Assembly (NCBI RefSeq): GCF_007655135.1
Contig: NC_045131.1
Location: 19,824,001 to 19,888,000 of the forward strand
DNA: 64,000 bases
Reading direction: 5' to 3'
From: Punica granatum
Taxonomy: Eukaryota > Streptophyta > Magnoliopsida > Myrtales > Lythraceae
The translations under genes and the position numbers were made by a program. The notes below the pieces were generated by a model. The model had not been told where the DNA came from. It made no database searches and was given only the letters and a program-made list of their open reading frames with translations. Shown piece by piece: positions 47,826 through 61,300 of this stretch (position 1 is its first letter; each line of letters begins with the position of its first letter).

Positions 47826-50623
47826 CTTGCACCCGAATACTCTTTTAAGGGTTCCACCGAGTCACCCGACTCTCAAACACTTCCCCGACTCTTTCATCGT
47901 ATTCCGAGGCTAGGTAAAACATTGTCGACTTAGAGGAGTTAGGGCTTTTTATATTTTTGCATGGCTATGGAGTATTATGGTGTTCATGCATGTTTCACTT
48001 GCAAGATTCAATTTTCATGCAATTTTATGTTATATTATGCATGTGCACTATCTTATAACTTGCTACCATGTCGGAAAAGGGCTTGGATTGTCGTAAAGAA
48101 GACTATCCCGACCCGACTATGGCAAATTAATTCTCGGCCAACTCTCTAAATGAGAGGGTTGAGACTTAAATTGCTCTTTCCGGTTAAGATCGGTCTCCTT
48201 AGCCGATCCAAGTTATTTTCCGAGCTTGTTTTATCATTATTGCACGCATGAAGCCGGTGTTATTTTATCCTTTCCTTAATTAAAACGTTTGTGAATGTTT
48301 GTATGTTTAAATGAGCTAAACAAATCGTGATAACGCCGGCTTTTGTTAAAAAGGAGTGTTATTTATCACGGTTGATGTTTGAGCATGCGAAAAAATGATT
48401 AAACCACGATTATGAAATCATTTGTGACTCGGATAGAGCCATGAGAACCTTCGGCCACCTTTCATAAGATGAAGCCGAGGGCTTCTTGGCCTTCCTTGGG
48501 TCAAGAATGAGTTCCTTATCTCAAGTTTAATTCATTTATCGTATGGTGTGAATTTTTACTTCAATGTCTTTACGATTCCTATGTTAAAGTATCATGTAAA
48601 GACTCTTTTAAAATTAACGTGCATGGATTCATGTATCGAGGACTCATTTAGATCCATTCGGTTATAAGGATATTGTCGGTTATTTAACTGAATTATCCTT
48701 GATCGTTATGGATTCATTTTGGTCGTCGAATCACGAATCGTTTTCCTAATTAATGCATTCCGCTAAAACCCTTAAGCATTAATTTCACAAACAGGTTAAT
48801 CGGGACGCTCACATGATTAAACCCACTTCACACTGATAAAGTTTACCCGAATTGGACATTAACTGATAACTCGCGTCGACGAGTCGTCAAAGGACGTTGG
48901 TGCCCTTTTCAAACTTATCAATTTCAAAACCCGAAACGCGCGGTCCGATGTAGCATGGACGTCTAAAAAGGGCTTCTGTGTCTCAACTTGAGTTTTTTAC
49001 CTGATTCCAAGTAGCTTAGGTCACGATACAGAAGATCTTTCTAGATCACTTCCGTGCAGATCGACCGGTTCCTTGGCTTTTCCGGGGTTCTTGCACAACC
49101 CTGGACAATCTAGGGATTTGGTTGACACCGGCTACAGGCCGAGGTGGCCCGCACTACGATGTTTCCCCTTTTCTGAAAACAATTTTCAAATAAAGGGCAA
49201 AATCGTCTTTTCACAATTCAGCGACATCCTTAGGGTTAGCATGACAGAAACACTACAGTACGGGATAAGAATGGGCTACCTGTTCAGGTGCAGGTTCATC
49301 TGCATAGCCTTTCTTATCTAACTGATGAGTTTCTATCATCCTAACATAGACTCGGGTAACTAGAACAGTTATCTCTGTCAGAAAACATGCAAAATGCTGA
49401 TTAACCTTTCACTCGACCTAACCAAACACTAGATAATGGTTAGGAGGAATTCTAGATTCCAAATCTAGAGTCAAAACATGAGTTTGGCTAATTCAGTGGA
49501 AATTCAGTATCACAATACAGAACAACTGTAAAAGCAATCCACACACACGAGATTTGGCTCTCTTTGTCAAGTTCTCAAAACAAAGCCGAATGCTAAAACG
49601 TTGGCACGTGCTTGTTTGTCTAGGGTAGGATTTGCATGCCAAAATACCCCGGATTAACAACTTGTTAAAACACGTACACTCGATAATAACAAACACCTTG
49701 TCTGTTATTAACATGTTGCGTGTTATCTTTCCGCACCTGTTTGCCATGCGGGTCGAGCCTGATCCCTAGGCCGAATAATATTAGGGTTCAACACCCTAAT
49801 AATCGATCACAGGGTCCAACACCCTAATCAACACTCACAGGGTCCAACGCCCTATTCAGTGAGAGCGTCCATTGAATTTCAGTTCTTCGGTCTTTTCCCT
49901 AAACTCACGGTGAGTTAGAGTGGAATAATAACCGAACGCGAAACGACTGGAATTCGACCCTTTTGTAATTTGTATTTATTGTTTTCGAGAGCATTGTAAG
50001 GATTTTATTTTGTACATTTATTCTGTAAGAATTCCAGTCGGTAAGCGAACGGTCCGAGAGTCGAATTAATCGAATCGGTCTAATGCTTGCTCAGATACAA
50101 GTAAATCCAAGAACTCGCGGTTTTGGTTCACGCAGGGATTCAACCTCCATGGTTCGATGAACTGTAACACAAGATTGGGAACCAACTCCCCGACATACGG
50201 GTTTACTTCTCTCTCGGCTTCTCAACCGACATCGTTTGGTTCATCGAATCTCCGGTGTCAAAACGTGCGAGCCGAGTGCAGCTTAATTCACGCGGTAAAT
50301 CATAAAATATGCAAGCCTAGCAAACCAGAGTACCGAAAGGGCGTGCGGGATGTAGGCCCGCACGTAACATGAACCCCCGAACACGGATTTTCCGGTTCCG
50401 CACAGATCAATGCCTTAACGACAAACTAGGTGTGCCATACCCCTAGACCTAGGGTAACTTATCCGCCCTCGACCTTTGGGTCGTAAAATGATAATTGGCG
50501 ACTCCTTCTCTCACGCGTGTCCGATGCGCGTCCCCACGGGAAGGTGGACACCCCCCAAGCCGTGCGATCCAAAAGCGCGCAATGCGGGCCCCGACGAGAG
50601 TCCACATTCGGGTCCGTACAGCT

Positions 50624-50642
50624 TGGCGACTCCACTGGGGAC
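50624..50642 (+). other. Primer binding site of E (tRNA-Arg type)
   Basis: TGGCGACTCCACTGGGGAC, identical to A1, three bases after the LTR end. Confidence 0.9.
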
Positions 50643-51232
50643 ATACTTAGTGGGTTCAGGCTCGATTCGTTTGCTTGCTTGCATGTTCATTTACCGCTTC
50701 CTGCAATTTTCCGCTTATCTACTTTATGCACCTTTACTTTTTGCACTTGCATTGCATCATTCTAGTGGATTTAGGTACCTCGCCTGAAATCCCACGGGCG
50801 CCGATTTAGGAAGCTAGGTTAGTCAGAGGTTCCGAGTAAGGGAACGGATCGAGTCGGCTCCGCCACCGAACCGGCCCCCAAAGATCCTCGCTCGATTTCA
50901 AGGAATTGACGCCCTTGAATCGAGAGCCCCTATCCCTAGTTAGTGGTTTTCCCAGTAGAACACTGAAACTATGCATAAACAGGGACCGTCATGCTGGACC
51001 AAAAATAACCTTCACGCCGCCAACCGACCCAAAAGTTGAGTCTTAGAGTCGGCTCGTAGTTTTTCTTTTAGGCGAGCCTTTTGTTGTTTTCACTAAAGGA
51101 GTGTTGTCTAATGTAAAGAACTCGCGCTATAATTTATTTTCTGCACCTGCATGCATATTTTCAAAACAAAATAGGACATTGCATCAGTTTGTTTATAAAC
51201 ATTAAACCAATATCTTATCCATTTAGGTAAGA
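50643..51232 (+). other. Untranslated leader of E
   Basis: It aligns with the A1 leader throughout. No ORF of interest. Confidence 0.7.
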
Positions 51233-52729
51233 ATGGATCGCCCGCGTCCCTGTCCTAGGCTGGATGTCATCATCACACCGTCTGCGGACATTACTCGCCT
51301 TTGGAACATATTCCGCCCAGTAGACCGTGCATTCCTCCGGCTCTTCATAGGAGACTTACCATTACTCGCCGATTCTCCCGTTGATTGGACCCTACTCAGA
51401 ACTGCCATTAGTTTTTGGGACACTCAGCGAGCCGTTTTCAGCTTTCATGGGACAGAGTTAGCCCCTACAGTAGAAGAATATGCGACACTTCTTCAGCTGT
51501 CTACACCGATTCATGACATCGTGGTGCCTAACCAGTTTGCCATGATACAGAACAGACTAGCCATCCTTTTAGGTCTCCGCAACGAAGAAGTTCATTGCGA
51601 GCTTCAGTATGGAGGGGAGCACAGCATTAGGACTACATCGCTCATAGATTTCATATAGGCCCGTGCTCTGAATGCCACGGGAGAGTCTTATCAGCGTGAC
51701 GCTTGTCACGGGTTTCTTTTGCTCATCTTCGGGACTATGCTATTCCCGTACTCATCGAACCTCACAGACGGGGCACTTGCTCAGGTCATCCTCCAAGTGG
51801 TAGGAGGCCATAGTTATGTGGAAGCCGTTTTGGCTGAGACCATTCGGTCTCTTGACTATGTACGAGAGAATCGACGGGGCAGGATGAGAGGATCCCCACA
51901 TCTGCTTCAGATTTGGCTTCTAGCACATATCAGACCGTTCGGCTTATCCCATCCTTTTTCATGTATCACCGACGAGCGATCACTCATTGCTCGTCTACTT
52001 CATGTGTTTCGACCCTCCGACCGTAACTACACCGACTGGATGCAGTTTATGGAGGAACTCACCCCAGCACAGTTTTTATGGACTACACGTTGGAATCCTG
52101 GCGGTCCCATGATCATGGGATGTCCTTCAATTATAGGACTTCCCTTAATCAGTCATTTAGGGAGCACACTTATCTTTCCATCCCGAGTCATCAGACAACT
52201 CGGTGGGCTACAAGATATTCCTATAGAGGCAGATCGCACTTCACACCGCTTCAGGTGGGCAAACACCACAATTTCACTCCCGGATAGGATCCTACGGGTT
52301 AGAGAGGTCCGACGCTTATGGAGCACGGGCATCGTCCAGGAACTGTACTTCCCAGAGCATCCCACTGACGAGGAGCGAGCTTTCGCAGCTATAGCAGCGT
52401 ATGTGATGCAGTCCCATCCATATGGATTCGCACCTATTCGTCGGCTACGCATGCCACAGATGCTGCCGACATCGCACGCAGACATTTCAGATGCAGAGAG
52501 CTCTGTCCAAGGAGTCGTGCGCACAGAGCTGCAGGTTATTCGGGCATAACGAGATCGTCTTCGCTGTGAGCTAGTGGAAATTCGTGCAGAACTCACTGAT
52601 CACAGAGAGCTTCAGAGCGAGTTGTCTCAAACTCGTGCACGCGTAGCCGGCCAAGACAGGGAGATAGCGCGTTTGAACGCTACGCTGGATCGAGCGCAGG
52701 CAAGAGCGCGCAGGATCTCCCGCCCTTGA
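51233..52729 (+). pseudogene. E extra ORF: DUF7745 / plant-mobile-domain-like protein, two in-frame stops
   Basis: One reading frame of 498 codons plus a TGA at 52727-52729, interrupted by TAG at 51656-51658 and TAA at 52547-52549. A1 has CAG and GAA at these two places, so both are lesions of E. The N-terminal half has DRAFLRLFIGDLPLLADSPV, DWTLLRTAISFWDTQRAVFS and PTVEEYATLLQL; the last resembles the core of plant mobile domains. The middle has WNPGGPMIMGCPSIIGLPLI. The end (about residues 420-490) is an Arg/Glu/Leu-rich probable coiled coil. No signal peptide or membrane segment is evident. The start is the first ATG after the leader and matches A1 (MDR). Function is unknown; the place before gag suggests a role in the element life cycle. 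Confidence 0.85.
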
Positions 52730-52964
52730 GCTCAGTTGCTGAGCGTTTTTGCCTGTACAGAACCCGCGTAGCGCTCACTCAGCTACGGGTCGTAACCGTT
52801 GTCGGTTTAATGTTTATGTTTCCTTTTGAACAGACTGCCTTTGTAAATTATGAAACGTGAATCAAGCTGATGTAATGGCATTAGTGTTTTTAAACTCATA
52901 CATCTCATGCATTCATATATTGTCATTTACATCTCGAAGATGGTTAACACACAACAATTGCACT
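52730..52964 (+). other. E sequence after the extra ORF
   Basis: 235 bp without an ORF before F interrupts. A1 has only about 58 bp between the same coiled-coil end and its gag ATG and shows no match to this stretch. Confidence 0.6.
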
Positions 52965-55324
52965 TGTGCGCGCCCGAATTTCATCTCGTCGGGGCACGCA
53001 TGCAAACGCGGCTTGGGAGTGTCCACCTTCCCGGGGACGCGCGACGGACTCACGTGAGAAGGAGTCGCCACTTGCCATTTTACGACCCGAGGGTCGAGGG
53101 CCGGCAAGTTACCCGGGTCTAGGGGTACGAGGTACACCTAAATGCTAAGGCAATGGTCGTACGGAACCGAAAATTCCGAATTCGGGGGTTCTATTACGTG
53201 CGGGCCTATATCCCGCACGCCCTCTCGGTACTCTAGCTTGCTAGGCTTGCCATTTTGTTTATTTACCGCGTGATTTAGAGTTGCGCTCGACTCGCCCGTT
53301 TTGACACCGTAAATTCGATGAATTGATCAAATTGGACCAAGAGTCCGAAAGATGAGTAGGCTTGTGCATCGAGGAGTCGGTTCACTATCTTAGCGTTACA
53401 GTTCATCGAACCGTGATGGTTGATTCCCTGCGTGAACCGAAACCACGAGTATCCAAGCTTACTCACCCTTTGGTGGCGATAGACCAACTTAACCGATCCA
53501 GCACTCGGACCTCTCGCTCACCGATCAGGGATCCTTACAAGGAGATGAATGAACATACAAATAGAATCCTGACAATGTTCTCTCGAACAATTACAAAGTA
53601 TAACCGAATAAGTAAATGGATCCCGATCGGTTTGCATTGGGCCACTATTCCGCTCCTGCTCACCGTGTATTTTGAATAACCGATAAATAAATTAAGGCAA
53701 CGCGGGCTCAAAGAGCCGGGGGTCGGGTCCGATCGAACCATCGGTTTGCAAAAAAACGACTTGTTTCCACTGTAACCGTTGGATCGATCGAGCTCCCGGG
53801 TGATATCTAAACACGTTTCACGCGCTCAATCCAAATCCGCCTTCCACATAGGCCGTATTCGGAGTGTGACGGTGAATCGAGGCTAGATCCCATTCCGCAC
53901 TCGAGTTGCACGCGCTCGGTGAGTTAAGAGGCGTTGGACCTCGTGTTCGGTGATTTGGGGCGTTGGACCCCATGCAACACGTGACTTATGGGTTCGGGCC
54001 CGAACCGCAATAAATCATCAAAAGCAAGAATAAAACGGAAGAAAACTGATGTAACTGACACGATACAGAAAGCAACTGACATTTGTCGGTGAATACAGAC
54101 AAGTGGTGTATTAAGTCGAATGTACGTGATTTAATCAGTTATTACCCGTGGTTGATTGGCAAACAATGCATCTAACCTAGGCAAACATAGAGGACGGGCT
54201 AGGATAAGGTTCTAAGCCGATTACATGTGTGTGTTTGTTTTATGACTCTTATTCAGTTAAGTGTCACTGCGGTTTCACTGAATTAGCCAAACTCGTGTTT
54301 TGACTCTAGATTGGAATCTAATATTCCACCTATCCATTATCTAATGTTTATTTAAGTCAAGTACATGATTAATCCGGTTCTTCGTCTTTTTCAACTGAAA
54401 TAAAAAGGTTCACCACCGAATCTACGATAGGAAGATAGAAACACCGAAAGTGAACGGAATGGGCCGTACGAATGAAACTCGCACCCGAACGGGCCGTCCC
54501 TTTCCGTCCATAGATCGAGGTGTTTCCGACTCCCTAAAGCCTAGGATATCGATGAATCACGGAATGACGACTATGCCCTTGAGTGGTAAAACATGTGATG
54601 TTCATATATAAATTAAAGATCGTGTGACACGAAGAGGTCTAAAGAGGACTCGCGCATCTCGACTCGAGCCGCCTCAAATTGGGCCCGGACTCGAGTCATA
54701 GTACGCGAGTACTTGCTAGACACAATTCTATTCGTGTTACACGTCTCGATGTTTTGAAATTATGAGCTTTTAAGGAAAAGGGCATTTCCGCCGTTCCATG
54801 AACCATCGATACGTTTACGAATTAATATTCAATTTGTCCAATTATTTAGTCCGAGTGATTTAATTAATCAAATGATGCGTCCCATTTCTCGTTTGTGGAA
54901 TGGTTTAGTGATTGAGGAGTTAAACCTTGATTATTATGGGCTAATGAGATGATTGTTCGGGGTTAATGCGCCTAACATGTAAATTAACCGTGAAGCTAAT
55001 GATTTAAACAAAAAATATAATTGCAATCAATTACAAGAATCGGTTTTAATCGTTTCTTGCATGCGTAAGACGCCAAACATAATGAGAACACACACATTTA
55101 CAAAGTCGATGCCACCATGGTCTTGGAATCACAAATAAACATGTAATACAAACACAAACATGATATATAATGGAATCAATAAAATGGCATCGGCACGAAA
55201 AACGAGGTAAATCGTAAATGTAATAAACATGAAAACAGAGTCGGATCAGGGTCAAGGGGTCTATTTTGGATCTAGATTCAGTTTGGAGAGGGCTAAATTA
55301 GACCAAAAAAAAAAACAGTGTGAT

Positions 55325-55975
55325 CTGATTTGTCGAATATACGAAAAGTTCGGTAAATAATTTTTATTTGGAGTTTCAGTGCCCATAAAAATATGAACTT
55401 TTGTGTGGAACCTTAAAATAACATCAGGAATGTGTGGTAAAAATTTCAGTTCATTTTGAAGTCGGATGGTTCGCGAGATCTATCAAAATCAGACCGGAAA
55501 CACCGAAATAACGGGTAAACATTTTTTATCCGGAGATCCAGTGCACAGAAATATCTGAAATTTTGTATGGGGACTTAAAATAACATCAAGTGTCTGTGGT
55601 AAACATTTCAGCTCATTTCGAACTCGGATGGTTCACGAGACATATCAAAATCTGGCCGAGAATACCGAAATAACGGGTAAACATTTTTTATCCGGAGATC
55701 CAGTGCACAGAAAAATCTGAAATTTTGTATGGGGACTTAAAATAACATCAAGTGTCTGTGGTAAAAATTTCAGCTCATTTCGAACTTGGATGGTTCACGA
55801 GACACATCAAAATTTGGCCGAGAATACCGAAATAACGGGTAAACATTTTTTATCCAGAGATCCAGCGCCCAGAAAAATCTGAAATTTTATGTGGAGACTT
55901 AAAATAACATCAAGAGTCTGTGGTAAAAATTTCAGCTCATTTCGAAGTCGGATGGTTCACGAAGTTGCTCAAGGG
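55325..55975. repeat. 162-bp tandem repeat inside the F LTR
   Basis: About four AT-richer units; accgaaataacgggtaaac recurs at 55502, 55664 and 55826 (period 162). The first unit (from about 55330) is the most diverged. Confidence 0.92.
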
Positions 55976-56813
55976 CCAAACCCGGGATCTAAGGAAAATC
56001 ATGCGAAATGAGCCCCTAACACCCCATATCAAACAAATATCGAAGAACCTAGCTTCTCTAAGTCATAGAGGAGTCTTACCTAGCCTCAGAACACGAGGAA
56101 GGAGTCGGAGAAGTGGCCGTGGGAGTCGCAAGACTCGGCTTGAAGTCGCAGAAGTGAGCAATCCGAGAGAAAACAGCCGCGGCTAGTCTCGGGAGAACGG
56201 CTTGGCACGCGAGCTCCGGGCACGGCACGGTGCAAGGTCGGGCTCGTTGGACTCCTAAGAGGTAGATCTAGACAAGCACGGGCAGACTCGAGCGTGCCGA
56301 GCCCTAGACAAGCTCGAAAAACGTGAGAGAAGTGAAAAACAATGAAACGGAGGTTGTGCACGGTGGATCAGCCCTCGGATCGTGACCACCTCTTCACGAG
56401 AGAGGGTGAGGGTCGTGAGGAACCCTTTGAACGTGATGGCACGACTCTCCGAAGTCGCGGGAGAAAATGGCACGTCGAGGAGCTCGGTTGCACGCGGCTT
56501 GGAGACTCAGGACCCGATTACAACTTTGGCTGGAAAGTGATGTTAGGGACCTCAAATGGAAAATCTAAGCTCGGAAACGGACTTAGGGGATGGTAAATAG
56601 GTAGGCTAGGGAGTTTGGTGATTTTTGGTTTAAGTCGGGTCGGGTGGTTACCGGAATACCGGGTGGTTTTCCGACGGTTTTGGCCGGTTTCGGCCTTGGC
56701 AAGGAGTGGTACGAGCTGTGGGAGTGGGCTGAAAGTTGAGAGGATTTTAGAGGGAGATTGGCTTGAGAGAGAAGGAGAATGAAGAAGTGATTAAAGTTAA
56801 TGATGGAAGGGGA

Positions 56814-56819
56814 CTTATA
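56814..56819 (-). promoter_or_regulatory. Putative TATA box, F LTR
   Basis: TATAAG on the minus strand, 1329 bp from the LTR start, in register with the solo LTR. Confidence 0.45.
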
Positions 56820-58148
56820 GGGATGGCTAATGGCTCGATTAGAGGAAGTTAATTGCGGTTTTGATGCCTAAACTAGGGCTGCCGAAATTTGGAGGGGATT
56901 AGGATGGGGAAATAGTCATGTGGAGTGTAGGGGAAGCAAGAGGGAAGTGATGGATAGGTGATGGATGTGTAAGGATGTGATAGGAAGTGAAAGATGTGAG
57001 GGAAAATTCAAATTTGTGGATGGGGAGGCTTGGAGCCGACGGGTGAGCCGCCGGTGAGGGAATTAGCCGCGGCTTGGGCGCTGTCATGTCGAGCCGAAGG
57101 TTGAGCCGTGGCTTGGGGTTGAGCCGCGGCTCAATGGCTTGGCTTGGCTAGGCTGTGGGTCCCATCCGATTAGGAGAAAAGCCGGCAAACGCTTGAGACT
57201 TGATTGAGCTCGCGTCCGACCTCCGATGTCCGATTAATTTGAAGATTTGGAAAGCTTGAAAGACGAAGATTTGGATGAATCTAATATCGCCATGCGTCGC
57301 GTGAACGGACGTTCGGGCGATTCGGCGCCTCGGGAGTCGGTTTTGCCCTGTTCGGACGTTTGGAGTGGAGTTTAGCGTCCCTTGATCCCCGATGATCTTT
57401 GTGCATTCTTGCATTCGTTTCGGCGACCCTTTTGCCCCGCGGGTGATTGTTGGCTCGTCGTCCTCGGTCGGGGACCGTTGGCCCGGGAAGACCTAGGGAC
57501 TTTGACCGGGATTCTCTCAATGTGCCCCGAATGCCTTGAGGTACTTGGAGGTTATCGTGAGGTACTCAGAGATCGTTATGGTCTCTGCTTTCCGTGGAAA
57601 TACCCGAAGGTTCACCGGGAGGCGTTCGTGATCACTGAAGCGTACTTCGGGAGATCGAGCCGAGTTCCGGAAGGTTGTCTGAAACTTGTTCCCCGGCCCT
57701 GGTGGTCCCTGGGCGCCTGTAGACCCGTTTTGAGGGGCCGTTTGCTTGTCAGTGGAGCGAACCCCGGGAGCTCTGTCAGAAAAGGCGTCCGTGGGGGATC
57801 GGGGTGTCCCGGCTTAAGCAGGATGTCCCGGAAATGCGCCCGGACGTGTCATTGGTCATTTTGGCACTGGGAGGGATTTTTGGAGCCCCATATTGGGCAC
57901 CTTTCGGTGCTTCGGTGACTCAGTGATGAATAGTGCCATAGTGCCAGCTCCGTTGTTTTCGGGATTCCTCGTTCGTCTGTTCTTCTGACTGCTTTCTTCC
58001 GCCTTTCTCAGTGGACCGTGTTTTTCTTTATTGTTCATGACCCCGTGCCCGCCTATTTGCCTCCGATTGCCGGGCGATGAATAGTGTCCCAAGCTTCAGT
58101 CGGGAATCCTTGTGCGGGAAGCCGGTGAGCCAAAATGGGGTGCTGACA

Positions 58149-58162
58149 GCTTGCCCCTCTTT
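58149..58162 (-). other. Polypurine tract of F
   Basis: Minus strand AAAGAGGGGCAAGC, abutting the LTR. Confidence 0.9.
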
Positions 58163-58389
58163 GGTTGCATGCTCGGTTAGAGAATGTAGCCAAAGACCAT
58201 GAAAGGCACCCTTTTTGGTCCCGGCGACCGCTTCTGCTATCGCTCTCTGTGATAGCTTGCTCCCTCGTGTTGGATACTTAGGGAGGATGTGCGAAGGTGC
58301 CCGGACCTGTCATAGGGTAGCCACCTGATTAGGAAGCGAACATTATGAAATTTAGATGAGGGGTCTAAACCCCATACGACAGCATGTGC

Positions 58390-61300
58390 AGGGCCAAGGC
58401 CCGTGGAAAGCAGTAAAATGGACGCGAAGTCCGTGGACGCGAAGTTCGGAAAGCAGTGAAATGGACGCGAAGTCCGTGGACGCGAAGTCCGGAAAGCGAT
58501 AAAGTCACTAGGCCGAAGCCCGAGGAAAGCAGTAAAATGGACGCGAAGTCCGTGGACGCGAAGTCCGGAAAACAGTAAAGTCACTAGGCCGAAGCCCGAG
58601 GGAAGCAGTAAAATGGACGCGAAGTCCGGAAAGCAGTAAAGTCACTAGGCCGAAGCCCGAGGAAAGCAGTAAAATGGACGCGAAGTCCGGAAAGCAGTAA
58701 AGTCACTAGGCCGAAGCCCGAAGAAAGCAGTAAAATGGACGCGAAGTCCGTGGACGCGAAGTCCGGAAAGCAGTAAAGTCACTAGGCCGAAGCCCGAGGA
58801 AAGCAGTAAAATGGACGCGAAGTCCGTGGACGCGAAGTCCGGAAAGCAGTAAAGTCACTAGGCCGAAGCCCGAAGAAAGCAGTAAAATGGACGCGAAGTC
58901 CGTGGACGCGAAGTCCGGAAAGCGATAAAGTCACTAGGCCGAAGCCCGAGGAAAGCAGTAAAATGGACGCGAAGTCCGTGGACGCGAAGTCCGAAAAGCC
59001 GTAAAGTCACTAGGCCGAAGCCCGAGGAAAGCGGTAAAATGGACGCGAAGTCCGTGGACGCGAAGTCCGGAAAGCAGTAAAGTCACTAGGCCGAAGCCCG
59101 AGAAAAGCGGTAAAATGGACGGGAAGTCCGTGGACGTGAAGTCCGAAAAGCAGTAAAGTCACTAGGCCGAAACCCGAGGAAAGCAGTAAAATGGACGCGA
59201 AGTCCGTGGACGCGAAGTCCGGAAACAAGTAAAGTCACTAGGCCGAAGCCCGAGGGAAGCAGTAAAATGGACGCGAAGTCCGTGGACGCGAAGTCCGGAA
59301 AGCAGTAAAGTCACTAGGCCGAAGCCCGAGGAAAGCAGTAAAATGGACGCGAAGTCCGTGGACGCGAAGTCCGGAAAGCAGTAAAGTCACTAGGCCGAAG
59401 CCCGACGAAAGCAGTAAAATGGACGCGAAGTCCGGAAAGCGATAAAGTCACTAGGACGAAGCCCGAGGAAAGCAGTAAAATGGACGCGAAGTTCGTGGAC
59501 GCGAAGTCCGAAGAGCAGTAAAGTCACTAGGCCGAAGCCCGAGGAAAGCAGTAAAATGGACGCGAAGTCCGTGGACGCGAAGTCCGTGGACGCGAAGTCC
59601 GGAAAGCAGTAAAGTCACTAGGCCGAAGCCCGAGGAAAGCAATAAAATGGACGCGAAGTCCGTTGACGCGAAGTCCGGAAAGCGATAAAGTCACTAGGCC
59701 GAAGCCCGAGGAAAGCAGTAAAATGGACGCGAAGTCCGTGGACGCGAAGTCCGAAAAGCCGTACAGTCACTAGGCCGAAACCCGAGGAAAGCGGTAAAAT
59801 GGACGCGAAGTCCGTGGACGCGAAGTCCGGAAAGCAGTAAAGTCACTAGGCCGAAGCCCGAGAAAAGCGGTAAAATGGACGCGAAGTCCGTGGACGTGAA
59901 GTCCGAAAAGCAGTAAAGTCACTAGGCCGAAACCCGAGGAAAGCAGTAAAATGGACGCGAAGTCCGTGGACGCGAAGTCCGGAAACAAGTAAAGTCACTA
60001 GGCCGAAGCCCGAGGGAAGCAGTAAAATGGACGCGAAGTCCGTGGACGCGAAGTCCGGAAAGCATTAAAGTCACTAGGCCGAAGCCCGAGGAAAGCAGTA
60101 AAATGGACGCGAAGTCCGTGGACGCGAAGTCCGGAAAGCAGTAAAGTCACTAGGCCGAAGCCCGACGAAAGCAGAAAAATGGACGCGAAGTCCGGAAAGC
60201 GATAAAGTCACTAGGACGAAGCCCGAGGAAAGCAGTAAAATGGACGCGAAGTCCGTGGACGCGAAGTCCGAAGAGCAGTAAAGTCACTAGGCCGAAGCCC
60301 GAGGAAAGCAGTAAAATGGACGCGAAGTCCGTGGACGCGATGTTCGGAAAGCAGTAAAGTCACTAGGCCGAAGCCCGAGGAAAGCAGTAAAATGGACGCG
60401 AAGTCCGTGGACGCGAAGTCCGGAAAGCAGTAAAGTCACTAGGCCGAAGCCCGAGAAAAGCAGTAAAATGGACGCGAAGTCCGTGGACGCGAAGTCCGGA
60501 AAGCGATAAAGTCACTAGGCCGAAGCCCGAGGAAAGCAGTAAAATGGACGCGAAGTCCGTGGACGCGATGTTCGGAAAGCAGTAAAGTCACTAGGCCGAA
60601 GCCCGAGGAAAGTAGTAAAATGGACGCGAAGTCCGTGGACGCGAAGTCCGGAAAGCAGTAAAGTCACTAGGCCGAAGCCCGAGAAAAGCAGTAAAATGGA
60701 CGCGAAGTCCGTGGACGCGAAGTCCGGAAAGCGATAAAGTCACTAGGCCGAAGCCCGAGGAAAGCAGTAAAATGGACGCGAAGTCCGGAAAGCAGTAAAG
60801 TCACTAGGCCGAAGCCCGAGAAAAGCAGTAAAATGGACGCGAAGTCCGTGGACGCGAAGTCCGGAAAGCGATAAAGTCACTAGGCCGAAGCCCGAGGAAA
60901 GCAGTAAAATGGACGTGAAGTCCGAAAAGCAGTAAAGTCACTAGGCCGAAGCCCGAGGAAAGCAGTAAAATGGACGCGAAGTCCGTGGACGCGAAGTCCG
61001 GAAAGCAGTAAAGTCACTAGGCCGAAGCCCGAGGAAAGCAGTAAAATGGACGCGAAGTCCGTGGACGCGAAGTCCGGAAAGCAGTAAAGTCACTAGGCCG
61101 AAGCCCGAGGAAAGCAGTAAAATGGACGCGAAGTCCGTGGACGCGATGTCCGGAAAGCAGTAAAGTCACTAGGCCGAAGCCCGAGGAAAGCAGTAAAATG
61201 GACGCGAAGTCCGTGGACGCGAAGTCCGGAAAGCAGTAAAGTCACTAGGCCGAAGCCTGAGAAAAGCAGTAAAATGGACGCGAAGTCCGTGGACGCGAAG

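Larger units (their letters stand above)
45166..50620 (+). repeat. 5' LTR of E (complete, 5455 bp)
   Basis: It starts TGTCAGCACCCC and ends GGGTCCGTACA at 50620, three bases before the PBS. TATA box at 46770-46776, minisatellite at 47092-47825, PBS-like decamer at 50496-50505. It carries the 29-bp stretch that the A1 3' LTR has lost. No credible gene. Confidence 0.95.
45166..52964 (+). mobile_element. Element E: 5' half of an A1-type Ogre/Tat element
   Basis: A complete 5' LTR, PBS, leader and extra ORF are present; gag and pol are not reached because F is inserted at 52964. The LTR is nearly identical to that of A1, minisatellite included, so both belong to one recent burst. Possible left target-site copy is ATGCT (45161-45165). 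Confidence 0.9.
52965..58148 (-). repeat. 3' LTR of F (complete, 5184 bp)
   Basis: On the minus strand it runs from TGTCAGCACCCC to GGGCGCGCACA. It aligns with the solo LTR at both ends, but around 55330-55975 it holds a 162-bp tandem repeat that the solo LTR lacks. PBS-like decamer at 53061-53070. No credible gene. Confidence 0.93.

Noticed and set aside
47098..47913. 271-codon ORF in the E LTR
   Set aside because: Minisatellite product inside an LTR.
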